From Deferribacter abyssi (GTDB lineage Bacteria > Chrysiogenota > Deferribacteres > Deferribacterales > Deferribacteraceae): a DNA stretch of 64,000 bases. The stretch covers positions 62,001 to 126,000 of the forward strand of contig NZ_JAQNCS010000002.1 in assembly GCF_049472655.1 (NCBI RefSeq), given 5' to 3'. Position numbers and translations under genes: made by a program. The notes under the pieces are model-generated. The model was not told the origin of the DNA, searched no databases, and saw nothing but the letters and a program-made list of their open reading frames with translations. How positions within the stretch are numbered: the first letter of the stretch is position 1; every line of letters begins with the position of its first letter. Of the stretch, positions 17,865 to 26,383 are shown piece by piece.

Positions 17865-18255
17865 TTAACAAATCTCCAGGTCTTTTAATACTCTGCTTAC
17901 CTCTTTCTACAACCTTTCTTGCAATTTCCTCCACATCATTAGTTTCCTCTCTTAAAGTCAAAGCTTTTATTAACATCGGTAAATTAACACCCGTTACAAC
18001 ATCTACTTTTTCTTCACCTAAATACGCCATTGCTATATTGGATGGACTCCCACCAAACATATCAGTAAATATTAATAAACCATCCTTTTTGTACTTAATT
18101 ATGTATTCTTCTAATACCCCAGCAATATCATTTAAAGACGATCCAGTTTGCACAGCTAAAATCTCAACTCTATCTTTTTTCCCTAAAATCATTTCTGCTG
18201 TTTTTAACAATGCAAGTCCCAAAGAACCATGAGTTAAAATTACAATTCCAACCAT
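17857..18255 (-). CDS. PTS mannose-family IIA component
   Basis: 132-residue cytoplasmic domain. ILTHGSLGLALLKTAEMILG holds the active His (His9), and FTDMFGGSPSNIAM is the family's second block. It takes phosphate from HPr. RBS GAGG precedes ATG 18255, 6 bp after the rapZ stop. In many proteobacteria a lone IIA-man follows rapZ; here the complete IIA-IIB-IIC-IID set is present. Confidence 0.92.
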   Translation of the reverse strand: MVGIVILTHGSLGLALLKTAEMILGKKDRVEILAVQTGSSLNDIAGVLEEYIIKYKKDGLLIFTDMFGGSPSNIAMAYLGEEKVDVVTGVNLPMLIKALTLREETNDVEEIARKVVERGKQSIKRPGDLLNG

Positions 18256-18261
18256 ATAACC

Positions 18262-19116
18262 TCACCTTTCCATATCTCTATGTTTAATTTTAACATTTAA
18301 ATCAGTTTTTTCTAGCATATATTTATAAATAAAATCTGCTATTGCCACTGACCTATGCTTTCCTCCTGTACAACCTATTGAAATTGTAAGATATTTTTTC
18401 CCTTCTCTCATATAATTTGGAATTAAAAAATCTAGTAAATTCTTCAATTTACGTAAAAAAATTCTACTTCTTTTATCCGAAAAAATATAATCTTTCACTT
18501 CATTATCTAACCCAGTCAACGGCCTATACTTATCAACATAATGAGGGTTTTTTAAGAATCTCACATCAAAAACCATATCAGACTCAGGAGGAATTCCATA
18601 TTTAAAGCCGAAAGATTGAACCGTTAAAACCAAATTAGTTTGTATTTTTTTAGAGAATAACTCACTTATTTTTGTAGACAATTCATTCACATTAAGATTA
18701 GAGGTATCTATTATAAAATCAGCTAAATCCCTTATTTTGCTTAACAACGAAACCTCTTTTTCTATAGCTTTAATAAGATCATCCCCTAAAGGATGCTTTC
18801 TTCTTGTTTCTTTATACCTATTAAGCAAAACATTTTCATTAGCTTCAAGAAACAAAATATCTGCTTCATAATTATTTTTTATTTCCTTTATAAAATTATA
18901 TGCTTTATCAAACTCCTTATTCCTAACATCAATAACAAATGCTATTTTTGAAATTTCTACATTAAAATCATAGGTAAATTGAAAAAATTTTTCAGCTAAA
19001 AATAAAGGGATATTATCTATAGTATAATATCCTTGATCTTCCAGAGATTTGGCTGCAGTAGATTTTCCTGCCCCAGAAAGTCCTGTTACAATAACAATTG
19101 ACAAATCTTTTTTCAT
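18262..19116 (-). CDS. rapZ: RapZ, P-loop RNase adaptor/nucleotide-binding protein
   Basis: 284-residue protein of the RapZ/YvcJ family. Walker A is GLSGAGKS near residues 13-20; DVRFLKNPHYV and GCTGGKHRSVAIA are family signatures. In E. coli RapZ delivers the small RNA GlmZ to RNase E and so sets GlmS levels; in other bacteria it is a nucleotidase-like regulator. Its place between hprK and the PTS genes is the classical rpoN-locus context. Four-base overlap with hprK. Confidence 0.95.
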   Translation of the reverse strand: MKKDLSIVIVTGLSGAGKSTAAKSLEDQGYYTIDNIPLFLAEKFFQFTYDFNVEISKIAFVIDVRNKEFDKAYNFIKEIKNNYEADILFLEANENVLLNRYKETRRKHPLGDDLIKAIEKEVSLLSKIRDLADFIIDTSNLNVNELSTKISELFSKKIQTNLVLTVQSFGFKYGIPPESDMVFDVRFLKNPHYVDKYRPLTGLDNEVKDYIFSDKRSRIFLRKLKNLLDFLIPNYMREGKKYLTISIGCTGGKHRSVAIADFIYKYMLEKTDLNVKIKHRDMER

Positions 19117-20090
19117 TCAATCCCTTTTTTAAACATAACATTCTTTATTACTTTCTCTTCATTCCTTTTAATAATCCTATTTAACCTCTCACTAAACTCA
19201 TGTGCTGCATCAAATCCCATCAGTTTTAAAAGATGATTTCTTGCAGCAGCTTCAATTATGATCGCAATATTTCTTCCAGGAGAAACAGGTATGTTAAGCA
19301 AAGGTAGTTCTACTCCTAAAATATCCACTGTGTTCTTATTCAACCCTGTTCTATCATAATTGTCCTCTTTGTCCCAATCCAAAAGTTTCACAACCATTTC
19401 CACTTTTTTTCTAAGCCTTATAGATCCAATCCCATACATTTCTTTAATATTCAAAATCCCCAATCCGCGTACTTCTATATGGTTTCTTAAAATATCATCA
19501 CTGTTACCAACTAAATATCCCTGCTTCCTTTTTACGATTACCACATCATCAGCAACAAGTCTATGTCCTCTCTTAACAAGCTCTAACGCACACTCACTTT
19601 TACCAATACCGCTTCGTCCCATAATCAATACACCGACTCCATGCACATCGACTAAAACACCATGTAAATTTGTCATAGGTGCAAGTTTTTCTTCTAAATA
19701 TGAAGATATTTCACTGATAGCCGCAGAGCTAACTAGTTCAGTTCTAAAGATTGGGACATAATTCTCTTTACAAGCTTGAATCACAATTTTAGGAATATGT
19801 AAGTTTTTAGTAACAACAAAGCATGAAATATTTTTCTGACATAATTTAGTTATAGATTTATACTTTTCTGTAAAAGGTAATGTCTTTAAATAAGAAATTT
19901 CTGTATTACCCAATATCTGAACTCTTCCCTCATGAATATGCTCTGTATAACCAGCCAACCCCAAACCAGGCTTTTGAATCCTATGATTGTTTATAAATTT
20001 TTTATCTAATAGCTTTCTACCATAAATCAGTTTTAATTTAAGACTTGCAGCTTCAGGAGCTAATAGCTCTGAAACTGGTATTTTCTTCAT
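19113..20090 (-). CDS. hprK: HPr kinase/phosphorylase
   Basis: Phosphorylates and dephosphorylates the regulatory Ser of HPr. 325 residues: an N-terminal MurF-like domain, then the P-loop GRSGIGKS (158-165), HRLVADDVV, and the family signature EVRGLGILNI. The C-terminal segment RNHLLKLMGFDAAHEF is also typical. With HPr Ser49 present downstream, the two form a complete Ser-phosphorylation pair. It overlaps ptsN by one base and rapZ by four. Confidence 0.96.
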   Translation of the reverse strand: MKKIPVSELLAPEAASLKLKLIYGRKLLDKKFINNHRIQKPGLGLAGYTEHIHEGRVQILGNTEISYLKTLPFTEKYKSITKLCQKNISCFVVTKNLHIPKIVIQACKENYVPIFRTELVSSAAISEISSYLEEKLAPMTNLHGVLVDVHGVGVLIMGRSGIGKSECALELVKRGHRLVADDVVIVKRKQGYLVGNSDDILRNHIEVRGLGILNIKEMYGIGSIRLRKKVEMVVKLLDWDKEDNYDRTGLNKNTVDILGVELPLLNIPVSPGRNIAIIIEAAARNHLLKLMGFDAAHEFSERLNRIIKRNEEKVIKNVMFKKGIE

Positions 20091-20554
20091 TACAAATTAC
20101 TTTCCTCTTCTTTCAAAATATTTAATACTTCAGATGGAGTATTTACAGATAAAACTCTACTTTTGAAATTAGTCATCTTCATCAATCTAGAAATCCTTGC
20201 AAGTGTCTTCAGATGTAATTGCATTTGATTAGCTGGTGCAATAACAACAAAGAATAACTTTACAGGCAACCTGTCTGCTGCATCAAAATCTTGTCCTTCT
20301 TTTGAAATTGCTATCAATATCTTAATTTCATCTAAATCAGTAATTTTAGCGTGGGGAATTGCAACTTCTTCCCCCACTGCAGTAGAACTTAACTTTTCTC
20401 TTTCGATAAGAGAATTATAAACCAGACTCTCATCTTCAATAAGATCAATCTCTTTAAATTTCCTAGCAAAATATTCTAACAACTCTTCTTTAGCATATTT
20501 ACCATCTAAAAATATGATATGATTTTCATCAATATAATCAGCAATTTTCATCAT
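20090..20554 (-). CDS. ptsN: PTS IIA-Ntr-type protein
   Basis: 154-residue cytoplasmic PTS EIIA(fructose/Ntr)-family domain. Active His68 lies in VGEEVAIPHAKI; LFFVVIAPANQMQLHLKTLARI is the family C-terminal block. In proteobacteria PtsN is a regulatory phosphoprotein controlling K+ transport and nitrogen/carbon balance rather than sugar uptake. Its position after rpoN and hpf is canonical. Two adjacent ATGs (20554, 20551) share the upstream AAGGGAA. Confidence 0.93.
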   Translation of the reverse strand: MMKIADYIDENHIIFLDGKYAKEELLEYFARKFKEIDLIEDESLVYNSLIEREKLSSTAVGEEVAIPHAKITDLDEIKILIAISKEGQDFDAADRLPVKLFFVVIAPANQMQLHLKTLARISRLMKMTNFKSRVLSVNTPSEVLNILKEEESNL

Positions 20555-20562
20555 AATTTCCC

Positions 20563-21099
20563 TTATGGTTCAATTAATCCAATATTACCATCATCTCTAT
20601 GATAAACAACATTTACCTCGCCAGTATCAGCATTTCTAAACACAAAAAAGTTCTTGTTTAATAACTCCATTTGCATTACAGCCTCATCTATAGTCATCGG
20701 TTTTGCTGGTATTTGTTTAGAAATAATTGTTTTAGGCTTTTCAGTCTCAAAAATAGAATCAACATCAATAACATTAAGTCTTAATGAAGAACCAGGAGTA
20801 TTTTCCATAATTTTCTTGTTTTTAAGTTTTTCTTTATATTTTACCAGCTGTTTTTCAATTTTATCAACAGCCAAGTCAATTGATGCATAAAGATCTTCAG
20901 ATTTCTCCAGTCCCTTCAAAAAAACACCTTTTGCATCCACCAAGATTTCAGCAATATGCACATTCTTCTGAACTTCTAGAAGAACATGCACATCTATAAT
21001 TTGATTAAAATACCTCTTTATCTTGGATACTTTCTTTTCCACATAATTTCTAATTGGATCTGTTAAGTCAATATTTCTTGCAGTTATTTGAATATTCAT
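20563..21099 (-). CDS. hpf: ribosome hibernation promoting factor, long form
   Basis: 178 residues. The N-terminal S30AE domain (about 1-100; MNIQITARNIDLTDPIRNYV) binds the decoding region of idle 30S subunits; the C-terminal domain (about 120-178; MTIDEAVMQMELLNKNFFVF and NVVYHRDDGNIGLIEP) mediates direct 100S dimerisation in the long form. RBS AGGAGG. Gaps to rpoN and ptsN are 8 bp each. Confidence 0.95.
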   Translation of the reverse strand: MNIQITARNIDLTDPIRNYVEKKVSKIKRYFNQIIDVHVLLEVQKNVHIAEILVDAKGVFLKGLEKSEDLYASIDLAVDKIEKQLVKYKEKLKNKKIMENTPGSSLRLNVIDVDSIFETEKPKTIISKQIPAKPMTIDEAVMQMELLNKNFFVFRNADTGEVNVVYHRDDGNIGLIEP

Positions 21100-21107
21100 A
21101 AAACCTC

Positions 21108-22496
21108 CTATCTTTGTTTTCTTTTACTTGTAGATGGTATTCCTAATTCATCTCTATATTTTGCAACAGTCCGCCTTGCAATTTTTATACCTTTTTTTGA
21201 CAAAATTTCCACAATTTTTTCATCACTAAAAGGTTTCTTCTTATCTTCACTATCTATTATTTCTTTAATTAACGTTTTGATTGCATCAACACTTATTGTT
21301 CCATCAATAGTTTCAATCCCTTTTACAAAAAAACTTTTAATCTCATAAACACCATATTCACATGCTAAGTACTTATTAGACGTAACCCTACTTATTGTAG
21401 ATTCATGAAGTTTAGTTTCAGCTGACACATCCTTTAACTTAAGTGGTTTTAAGTTCCTATCACCATAAAGAAAAAAATGCTTTTGGTGCTTTACAATAGT
21501 TTCCACTACTTTTAAAATTGCTTTTTTCCTCTGATTTAAACTTTTCAATATCCATAACGCATTTTTTACTTTCTCTTCTACATACTCTTTAGTCTTTTCG
21601 TCAAGCTCCTTACTCTTAAATAATTTAACATAATAACTATTTAATTTTATCGAAGGAATATATTCTTCGTTTAATCGAACTTCCAAATCATCACCTTTCT
21701 TGATAACATAAACATCTGGGATAATATAAACTGTCTCACTATTAAACTTTAACCCAGGCTTAGGATCAACTTTTTTAATTAACCCCATAAGATAATCAAA
21801 ATAATCCTTATCAATACCCAAATCAGCTATAATATACTCGTAATTTCCACTTATCAGTTCAGTCTCATACTTATCAAGAATAACATTAATATAGTTAAGA
21901 TCTTCTTCTTTAACTTTAAAATCTTTCAACTGAATATTCAAACATTCTTTTAAGTTTCTACTCGCAATGCCAGAAGGATCAAATTCCTGAATCTTTCTAA
22001 GAACCCGTAAAAAGCGCTCTTTTGTAACCCCCAGTTCTTTAGCTGATGAATCAATATCTAGTCTAAAATAACCATTTTCAGTCAAATTACCTATTATATA
22101 CTCCCCTATTCTGTAATCATCACCTTTTAATGAAGAAATATCTAATTGAAAAAGTAAATGTTGATACAAATTGGGTTTCTTACTAACAAATTTTTCAAAA
22201 TTGATATCATCATCTTCTTTTATATAATATTTAAATTCATCATCTTCATCAAAGAAAAACTCCATATCTACTTTTTTCAATTCTTCAATATAAGAGTCAA
22301 CATTAATATCGTCTTCTACCAAATCTTCTTTTTTCTCAATTTCTTCTAAAACTGGATTTTCTTCCAGAATACTATTGATCTCTTGCGACAATTCAAACAT
22401 TGGAAGCTGAAGAATATTTAATGACTGTTTCATTTGAGGAGTAATAAGAAGTTTTTGAGACAGTTTATTCTTTAGGGTGATGTTTAATTTGCTCAT
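21108..22496 (-). CDS. rpoN: RNA polymerase sigma-54 factor
   Basis: 462 residues with all three regions: N-terminal activator-contact region LLITPQMKQSLNILQLP, acidic linker, core-binding region FDPSGIASRNLKECLNIQL, the helix-turn-helix region, and the RpoN box ARRTVAKYR at 440-448. It directs -24/-12 promoters that need an AAA+ activator; none of the activators is in this window. A candidate target is amt at 7314. It starts one base after lptB stops. Confidence 0.96.
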   Translation of the reverse strand: MSKLNITLKNKLSQKLLITPQMKQSLNILQLPMFELSQEINSILEENPVLEEIEKKEDLVEDDINVDSYIEELKKVDMEFFFDEDDEFKYYIKEDDDINFEKFVSKKPNLYQHLLFQLDISSLKGDDYRIGEYIIGNLTENGYFRLDIDSSAKELGVTKERFLRVLRKIQEFDPSGIASRNLKECLNIQLKDFKVKEEDLNYINVILDKYETELISGNYEYIIADLGIDKDYFDYLMGLIKKVDPKPGLKFNSETVYIIPDVYVIKKGDDLEVRLNEEYIPSIKLNSYYVKLFKSKELDEKTKEYVEEKVKNALWILKSLNQRKKAILKVVETIVKHQKHFFLYGDRNLKPLKLKDVSAETKLHESTISRVTSNKYLACEYGVYEIKSFFVKGIETIDGTISVDAIKTLIKEIIDSEDKKKPFSDEKIVEILSKKGIKIARRTVAKYRDELGIPSTSKRKQR

Positions 22497-22497
22497 T

Positions 22498-23217
22498 TTA
22501 TAATCTATACCCTTCTCCGAGATACGTTTCTCTCACTTTTTCATTTTCAATAATCTCTTCAGGTGTGCCATGTGTTAATATTTTTCCATTATGCATAATA
22601 TATGCTCTATCAGTAATTTGCAATGTTTCCCTAACATTATGATCAGTTATTAAAATTCCAATATTCATTTTTTTCAGTCTTTCAATCATACATTGTATTT
22701 CCTGAACAGAAATTGGATCAATCCCAGCAAAAGGCTCATCAAGCAAAATTATTTCTGGTTCAATGGAAAGACATCTAGCAATTTCAGCTCTTCTTTTTTC
22801 TCCTCCACTAAGTGAATATCCTATCGTATCTTTCACTTTCTCTAATCCAAAATCCTTCAACAATTGATTTATTCTTTCTTCTATAAATCCTACATCTTTA
22901 TATTTAAGCTCCATCGCTGCATATAAGTTTTCATATACTGTAAGCTTTCTAAAAATAGATACTTCTTGAGGAAGATACCCAATCCCTTTTTCTGCTCTTT
23001 TATAAATAGGCATTTCAGTTATTTCATCACCTTTATAAAAAATTTTCCCTTCATCAGGCTTTATTATTCCAACTAACATATAAAATGTAGTAGTTTTGCC
23101 TGCACCATTCGGACCAAGAAGCCCAACTACCTCACCTTTATTCAAAACTAAATTAACACCATCAACCACATTCCTGTTTTTATACCTTTTTATTAATCCT
23201 TTAGCTTCTAAAGTCAT
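22498..23217 (-). CDS. lptB: LPS export ABC ATPase LptB
   Basis: ATPase that powers LPS extraction from the inner membrane. 239 residues: Walker A GPNGAGKT (35-42), Q-loop GYLPQEVSIFRKL, signature LSGGEKRRAEIAR, Walker B IILLDEPFAGIDP, and the switch His in LITDHNV. Directly follows lptA. The partner permease genes lptF and lptG are not in the window. Confidence 0.96.
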   Translation of the reverse strand: MTLEAKGLIKRYKNRNVVDGVNLVLNKGEVVGLLGPNGAGKTTTFYMLVGIIKPDEGKIFYKGDEITEMPIYKRAEKGIGYLPQEVSIFRKLTVYENLYAAMELKYKDVGFIEERINQLLKDFGLEKVKDTIGYSLSGGEKRRAEIARCLSIEPEIILLDEPFAGIDPISVQEIQCMIERLKKMNIGILITDHNVRETLQITDRAYIMHNGKILTHGTPEEIIENEKVRETYLGEGYRL

Positions 23218-23673
23218 CTATTTTACCTTTTCATCAGGATAAAAAATAATCTTAACCTTTTTATCCTTAATATTCTTCACTTCCAGCCTTTTTTCTTTAT
23301 TATAAATGTATACTTCGTCTCCTTCTAAATAATTTTTATTCTGCCAAATTTTTACATTCCCTTTTAAAACAGTTAAATCTTTAATTATATCCATCTCGGC
23401 TCTATCAGATAAAGATAATATATTATCCCTTACAACTTTAACATTTCCTATGCAAATAATTTTTACAGGTCTATTATTTTCATTTATATAAACTATCATC
23501 TTATCACTATTAACTGTAGTATTATCATAAACTGCTTCTACATTACCTTCAAAAAGAGATTCCCTTTTCTCTCCATCATAAATCAACTTATCAGATTTTA
23601 TTTTTATAGCATTTGAAGCATGTATATTAAAAGAAAATAAAAAAATAACAAATAAACTAATTAACCACTTCAT
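23218..23673 (-). CDS. lptA: LPS transport periplasmic protein LptA
   Basis: 151 residues. Signal peptide 1-19 (cleavage IHA-SN), then one OstA/LptA jellyroll domain with repeating beta strands (LIYDGEKRESLFEGNVEAVY, VKVVRDNILSLSDRAEMDI, LKGNVKIWQNKNYLEGDEV). It bridges LptC and LptD across the periplasm. Overlaps lptC by 17 bp. Confidence 0.9.
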   Translation of the reverse strand: MKWLISLFVIFLFSFNIHASNAIKIKSDKLIYDGEKRESLFEGNVEAVYDNTTVNSDKMIVYINENNRPVKIICIGNVKVVRDNILSLSDRAEMDIIKDLTVLKGNVKIWQNKNYLEGDEVYIYNKEKRLEVKNIKDKKVKIIFYPDEKVK

Positions 23674-24196
23674 AATTTACCTCAACATTTCCTATAAAAA
23701 TAATCTTATTAGTTTTGATAAAAAAAAGTACATTATCTGCCTTAATATAATTTGTTTTTTGATGAAATACAACCCTACCATTAATATTACCACTTCCATT
23801 ATCAAAACCGTATTCACAATTTGCCATATCACTAACCGTACTAAACTTAATATCATTATAAAAACCAAAAATATTTCCTGAAAGAATCACTTTTTTATCA
23901 ACAACATACTCACAACTATCTGCATTCAACTCTAACTCATTCTTTCCATTCTTGTATACAACATTACAACCTTCCATCTTTATTTTATTAAGATCTTTAC
24001 TATACTCAGCTTTAGAAGACTTTATATTATAGAATTCATCTTTAGAAATCCTCTTAGACATATCAAAGTCACTAACTGTGATACTATTTTTTCTAATTTT
24101 TACACTTTCAAATCTAACTTTATTTTTATAATAAAAAAGAAAAAAAATCAGTAGAAGCAAAGTAGTAATCAATAAATACTTAAAACTTTTTCCCAC
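23657..24196 (-). CDS. lptC: LPS transport protein LptC
   Basis: 179 residues: a single N-terminal membrane anchor (about 7-24) followed by a periplasmic LptC-like jellyroll (FYNIKSSKAEYSKDLNKIKM, NELELNADSCEYV, GNINGRVVFHQ). GTG start at 24196 lies inside the end of kdsC, which it overlaps by 28 bp. The sequence is divergent, but position (kdsC-lptC-lptA-lptB) and topology support the call. Confidence 0.85.
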   Translation of the reverse strand: MGKSFKYLLITTLLLLIFFLFYYKNKVRFESVKIRKNSITVSDFDMSKRISKDEFYNIKSSKAEYSKDLNKIKMEGCNVVYKNGKNELELNADSCEYVVDKKVILSGNIFGFYNDIKFSTVSDMANCEYGFDNGSGNINGRVVFHQKTNYIKADNVLFFIKTNKIIFIGNVEVNYEVVN

Positions 24197-24660
24197 TGTC
24201 CATTTCTCTTTATAATTTCCTCAATAAATATCCTTACAGCTCCTTTTCCTCCATCCACAGGTACTATAAAATCAACAACATCTTTAACGTAATCTGGTGC
24301 ATTATTTACAGTGGCAGAAAAACCCACTTTTTTCAGTAAAGCTATATCGTTTATATCATCACCAATATAAGCTGCCTCACTATCACTAAAACCTAAATCA
24401 TTTTTTATTTTTTCATATGCTTTTACTTTGTTATTAAGCCCTTGAAATATATTTTCAATCCCAAGATCCTTGCATCTTTGAATAGTAACAATAGAACTTC
24501 TACCTGTTAAAATAAAAAACTCATATCCAAGGGTCATTGCAAGTCTAATACCCAAGCCATCCCTTACATTAAAATTTTTTATCTCACCACATTGTTCACT
24601 ATATATTATTGCCCCATCAGTTAAAACACCATCAACATCTAAAAAAATATATTTAATCAT
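24169..24660 (-). CDS. kdsC: 3-deoxy-D-manno-octulosonate 8-phosphate phosphatase
   Basis: HAD-family phosphatase giving Kdo from Kdo-8-phosphate. 163 residues, typical for the capless tetrameric C0 type. FLDVDGVLTDG contains the nucleophile Asp8 and acid/base Asp10; FILTGRSS, and YIGDDINDIALLKKVG with the metal aspartates complete the HAD motifs. Four-base overlap with kdsD. Confidence 0.95.
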   Translation of the reverse strand: MIKYIFLDVDGVLTDGAIIYSEQCGEIKNFNVRDGLGIRLAMTLGYEFFILTGRSSIVTIQRCKDLGIENIFQGLNNKVKAYEKIKNDLGFSDSEAAYIGDDINDIALLKKVGFSATVNNAPDYVKDVVDFIVPVDGGKGAVRIFIEEIIKRNGQWEKVLSIY

Positions 24661-25619
24661 ATAACTCCTGCCTTCAAAATATCATGCAAGTGAATAATAC
24701 CATAAGGTCTTTCTTTATCATCTACTACCAACAAACTAGTAATAGAGTGTTTTTCCATTATCTGCAATGCCTTTGCAGCTAAGGCATCTTCTTCTATAGT
24801 TTTTGGATTTTTAGACGCTATATCCATTATGTTTCTTGTAAAAAGGTTGTTGAATTTTTCAAGTCCTCTTCTTAAATCCCCATCTGTTACAATCCCTACC
24901 AACCTACCATCATCATCCACAATAGCTGTACAACCAAAACCTTTAGAGCTCATCTCAAGGATTGCATCAGTTACAGTAACATTTTTATTAACAACTGGTA
25001 CTCTATTACCTATATGATATATATCGCTAACTTTTAATAAAAGTTTTTTACCAAGACTTCCAGAAGGATGAAACATTGCAAAATCTTCTTCCTTAAATCC
25101 TCTTTTTTCTAATAAAGCTACTGCCAAAGCATCACCCATAGCAAGAGCAGCAGTAGTACTAGCTGTTGGGGCCAAATTTAACGGACAAGCCTCCTTTTCA
25201 ACTGAAGCATCCAAAACACAATCACTTTTTTTAGCAAGAGTTGAATCTAGTTTACCAACAATGGAAATCAGAAGTATATCTAGCCTTTTAATTATAGGTA
25301 ATATAGATACAATTTCCTCAGTCTCTCCACTATTAGATATTGCTAAAACCACATCACCTTTTACCAACATACCCAGATCACCATGCACTCCCTCGGCAGG
25401 ATGCATAAAAAGCGAAGGTGTACCTGTTGAAGCAAAAGTAGAAGCAATTTTTTTACCAATCAAGCCGGATTTTCCCATACCTGTAACAACTAATCTACCT
25501 TTACAATTAAATATTATATCCACAGCCTTTACAAAATTATCATCTATTTTATTAAGCAACTTATAAATTGCATCAGCTTCTATTTTCAATGCTCTTCTAG
25601 CAATTTCCCTTACATCCAT
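24657..25619 (-). CDS. kdsD: D-arabinose 5-phosphate isomerase
   Basis: Isomerises ribulose-5-phosphate to arabinose-5-phosphate, the first step to Kdo. 320 residues: SIS domain about 30-170 (VVTGMGKSGLIGKKIASTFA, FMHPAEGVHGDLG, SNSGETEE) and two CBS domains about 200-320. RBS AGGG upstream of ATG 25619, inside the end of kdsA. Its neighbours kdsA, kdsC and kdsB complete the Kdo pathway. Confidence 0.95.
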   Translation of the reverse strand: MDVREIARRALKIEADAIYKLLNKIDDNFVKAVDIIFNCKGRLVVTGMGKSGLIGKKIASTFASTGTPSLFMHPAEGVHGDLGMLVKGDVVLAISNSGETEEIVSILPIIKRLDILLISIVGKLDSTLAKKSDCVLDASVEKEACPLNLAPTASTTAALAMGDALAVALLEKRGFKEEDFAMFHPSGSLGKKLLLKVSDIYHIGNRVPVVNKNVTVTDAILEMSSKGFGCTAIVDDDGRLVGIVTDGDLRRGLEKFNNLFTRNIMDIASKNPKTIEEDALAAKALQIMEKHSITSLLVVDDKERPYGIIHLHDILKAGVI

Positions 25620-26383
25620 AAAACATCCCTAATTTTTTTAACTTCATCCAATAACTTTTCTGTCATTTTGAAATCTAACATATTAGCCCCATCGCAAAGT
25701 GCAATATCAGGATTAGGATGAATTTCCATGAATAAACCATCCACACCACAAGCCACTGCACTTCTAGCTAAGTATGGTGCAAACCTTTTTTCACCACCAG
25801 ATACATCCCCTCTACCACCCGGCAATTGTACTGAATGAGTAACATCAAATATTACAGAATCACAAAATTCTCTCATAATAGGAAAACTTCTAAAATCTAC
25901 CACTAAATTATTATATCCAAAACTGTAACCCCTTTCTGTCAACATAATATCTCTTGCACCAAAGAACTTTAGTTTTTCCACAACATTTCTCATATCCCAA
26001 GGTGCCATAAACTGACCTTTTTTCACATTTACTACTTTTCCAGTTTTAGCAGCTGCCCTCAAAATATCAGTTTGTCTACAAAGAAAAGCTGGAACTTGTA
26101 ATATATCAACATAATCTTTTATAATTTCTGCTTCTTTCTCAGAATGAAAATCTGTTAAAATCTTAACATTATATTCTTTTTTTAACTTTTCAAAAAACTT
26201 TATTCCTTTTTCAATTCCAGGCCCTCTATAAGAATGTACAGAACTTCTATTGGCTTTATCATATGATGTTTTATAAACATAACCAAATCCATACTTTTCG
26301 CACAAATTCATCAAAAAATCACATGTCTTGAATGCAATATCATCATTTTCATAAACACATGGACCTGCAATTACTATCATCAT
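25610..26383 (-). CDS. kdsA: Kdo-8-phosphate synthase
   Basis: Condenses phosphoenolpyruvate with arabinose-5-phosphate. About 257 residues, slightly short for the family. VIAGPCVYEND, KTSYDKANRSSVHSYRGPG, LQVPAFLCRQTDIL, and VNVKKGQFMAPWDM are signatures. The Cys in IAGPCVY is the residue that is a metal ligand in the metal-dependent class; the C-terminal LCDGANML has Asp. Start is ATG 26383 or 26380; the TTG at 26386 is less likely. The ATG 26383 overlaps the pyrG stop by one base. Confidence 0.95.
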   Translation of the reverse strand: MMIVIAGPCVYENDDIAFKTCDFLMNLCEKYGFGYVYKTSYDKANRSSVHSYRGPGIEKGIKFFEKLKKEYNVKILTDFHSEKEAEIIKDYVDILQVPAFLCRQTDILRAAAKTGKVVNVKKGQFMAPWDMRNVVEKLKFFGARDIMLTERGYSFGYNNLVVDFRSFPIMREFCDSVIFDVTHSVQLPGGRGDVSGGEKRFAPYLARSAVACGVDGLFMEIHPNPDIALCDGANMLDFKMTEKLLDEVKKIRDVLWM

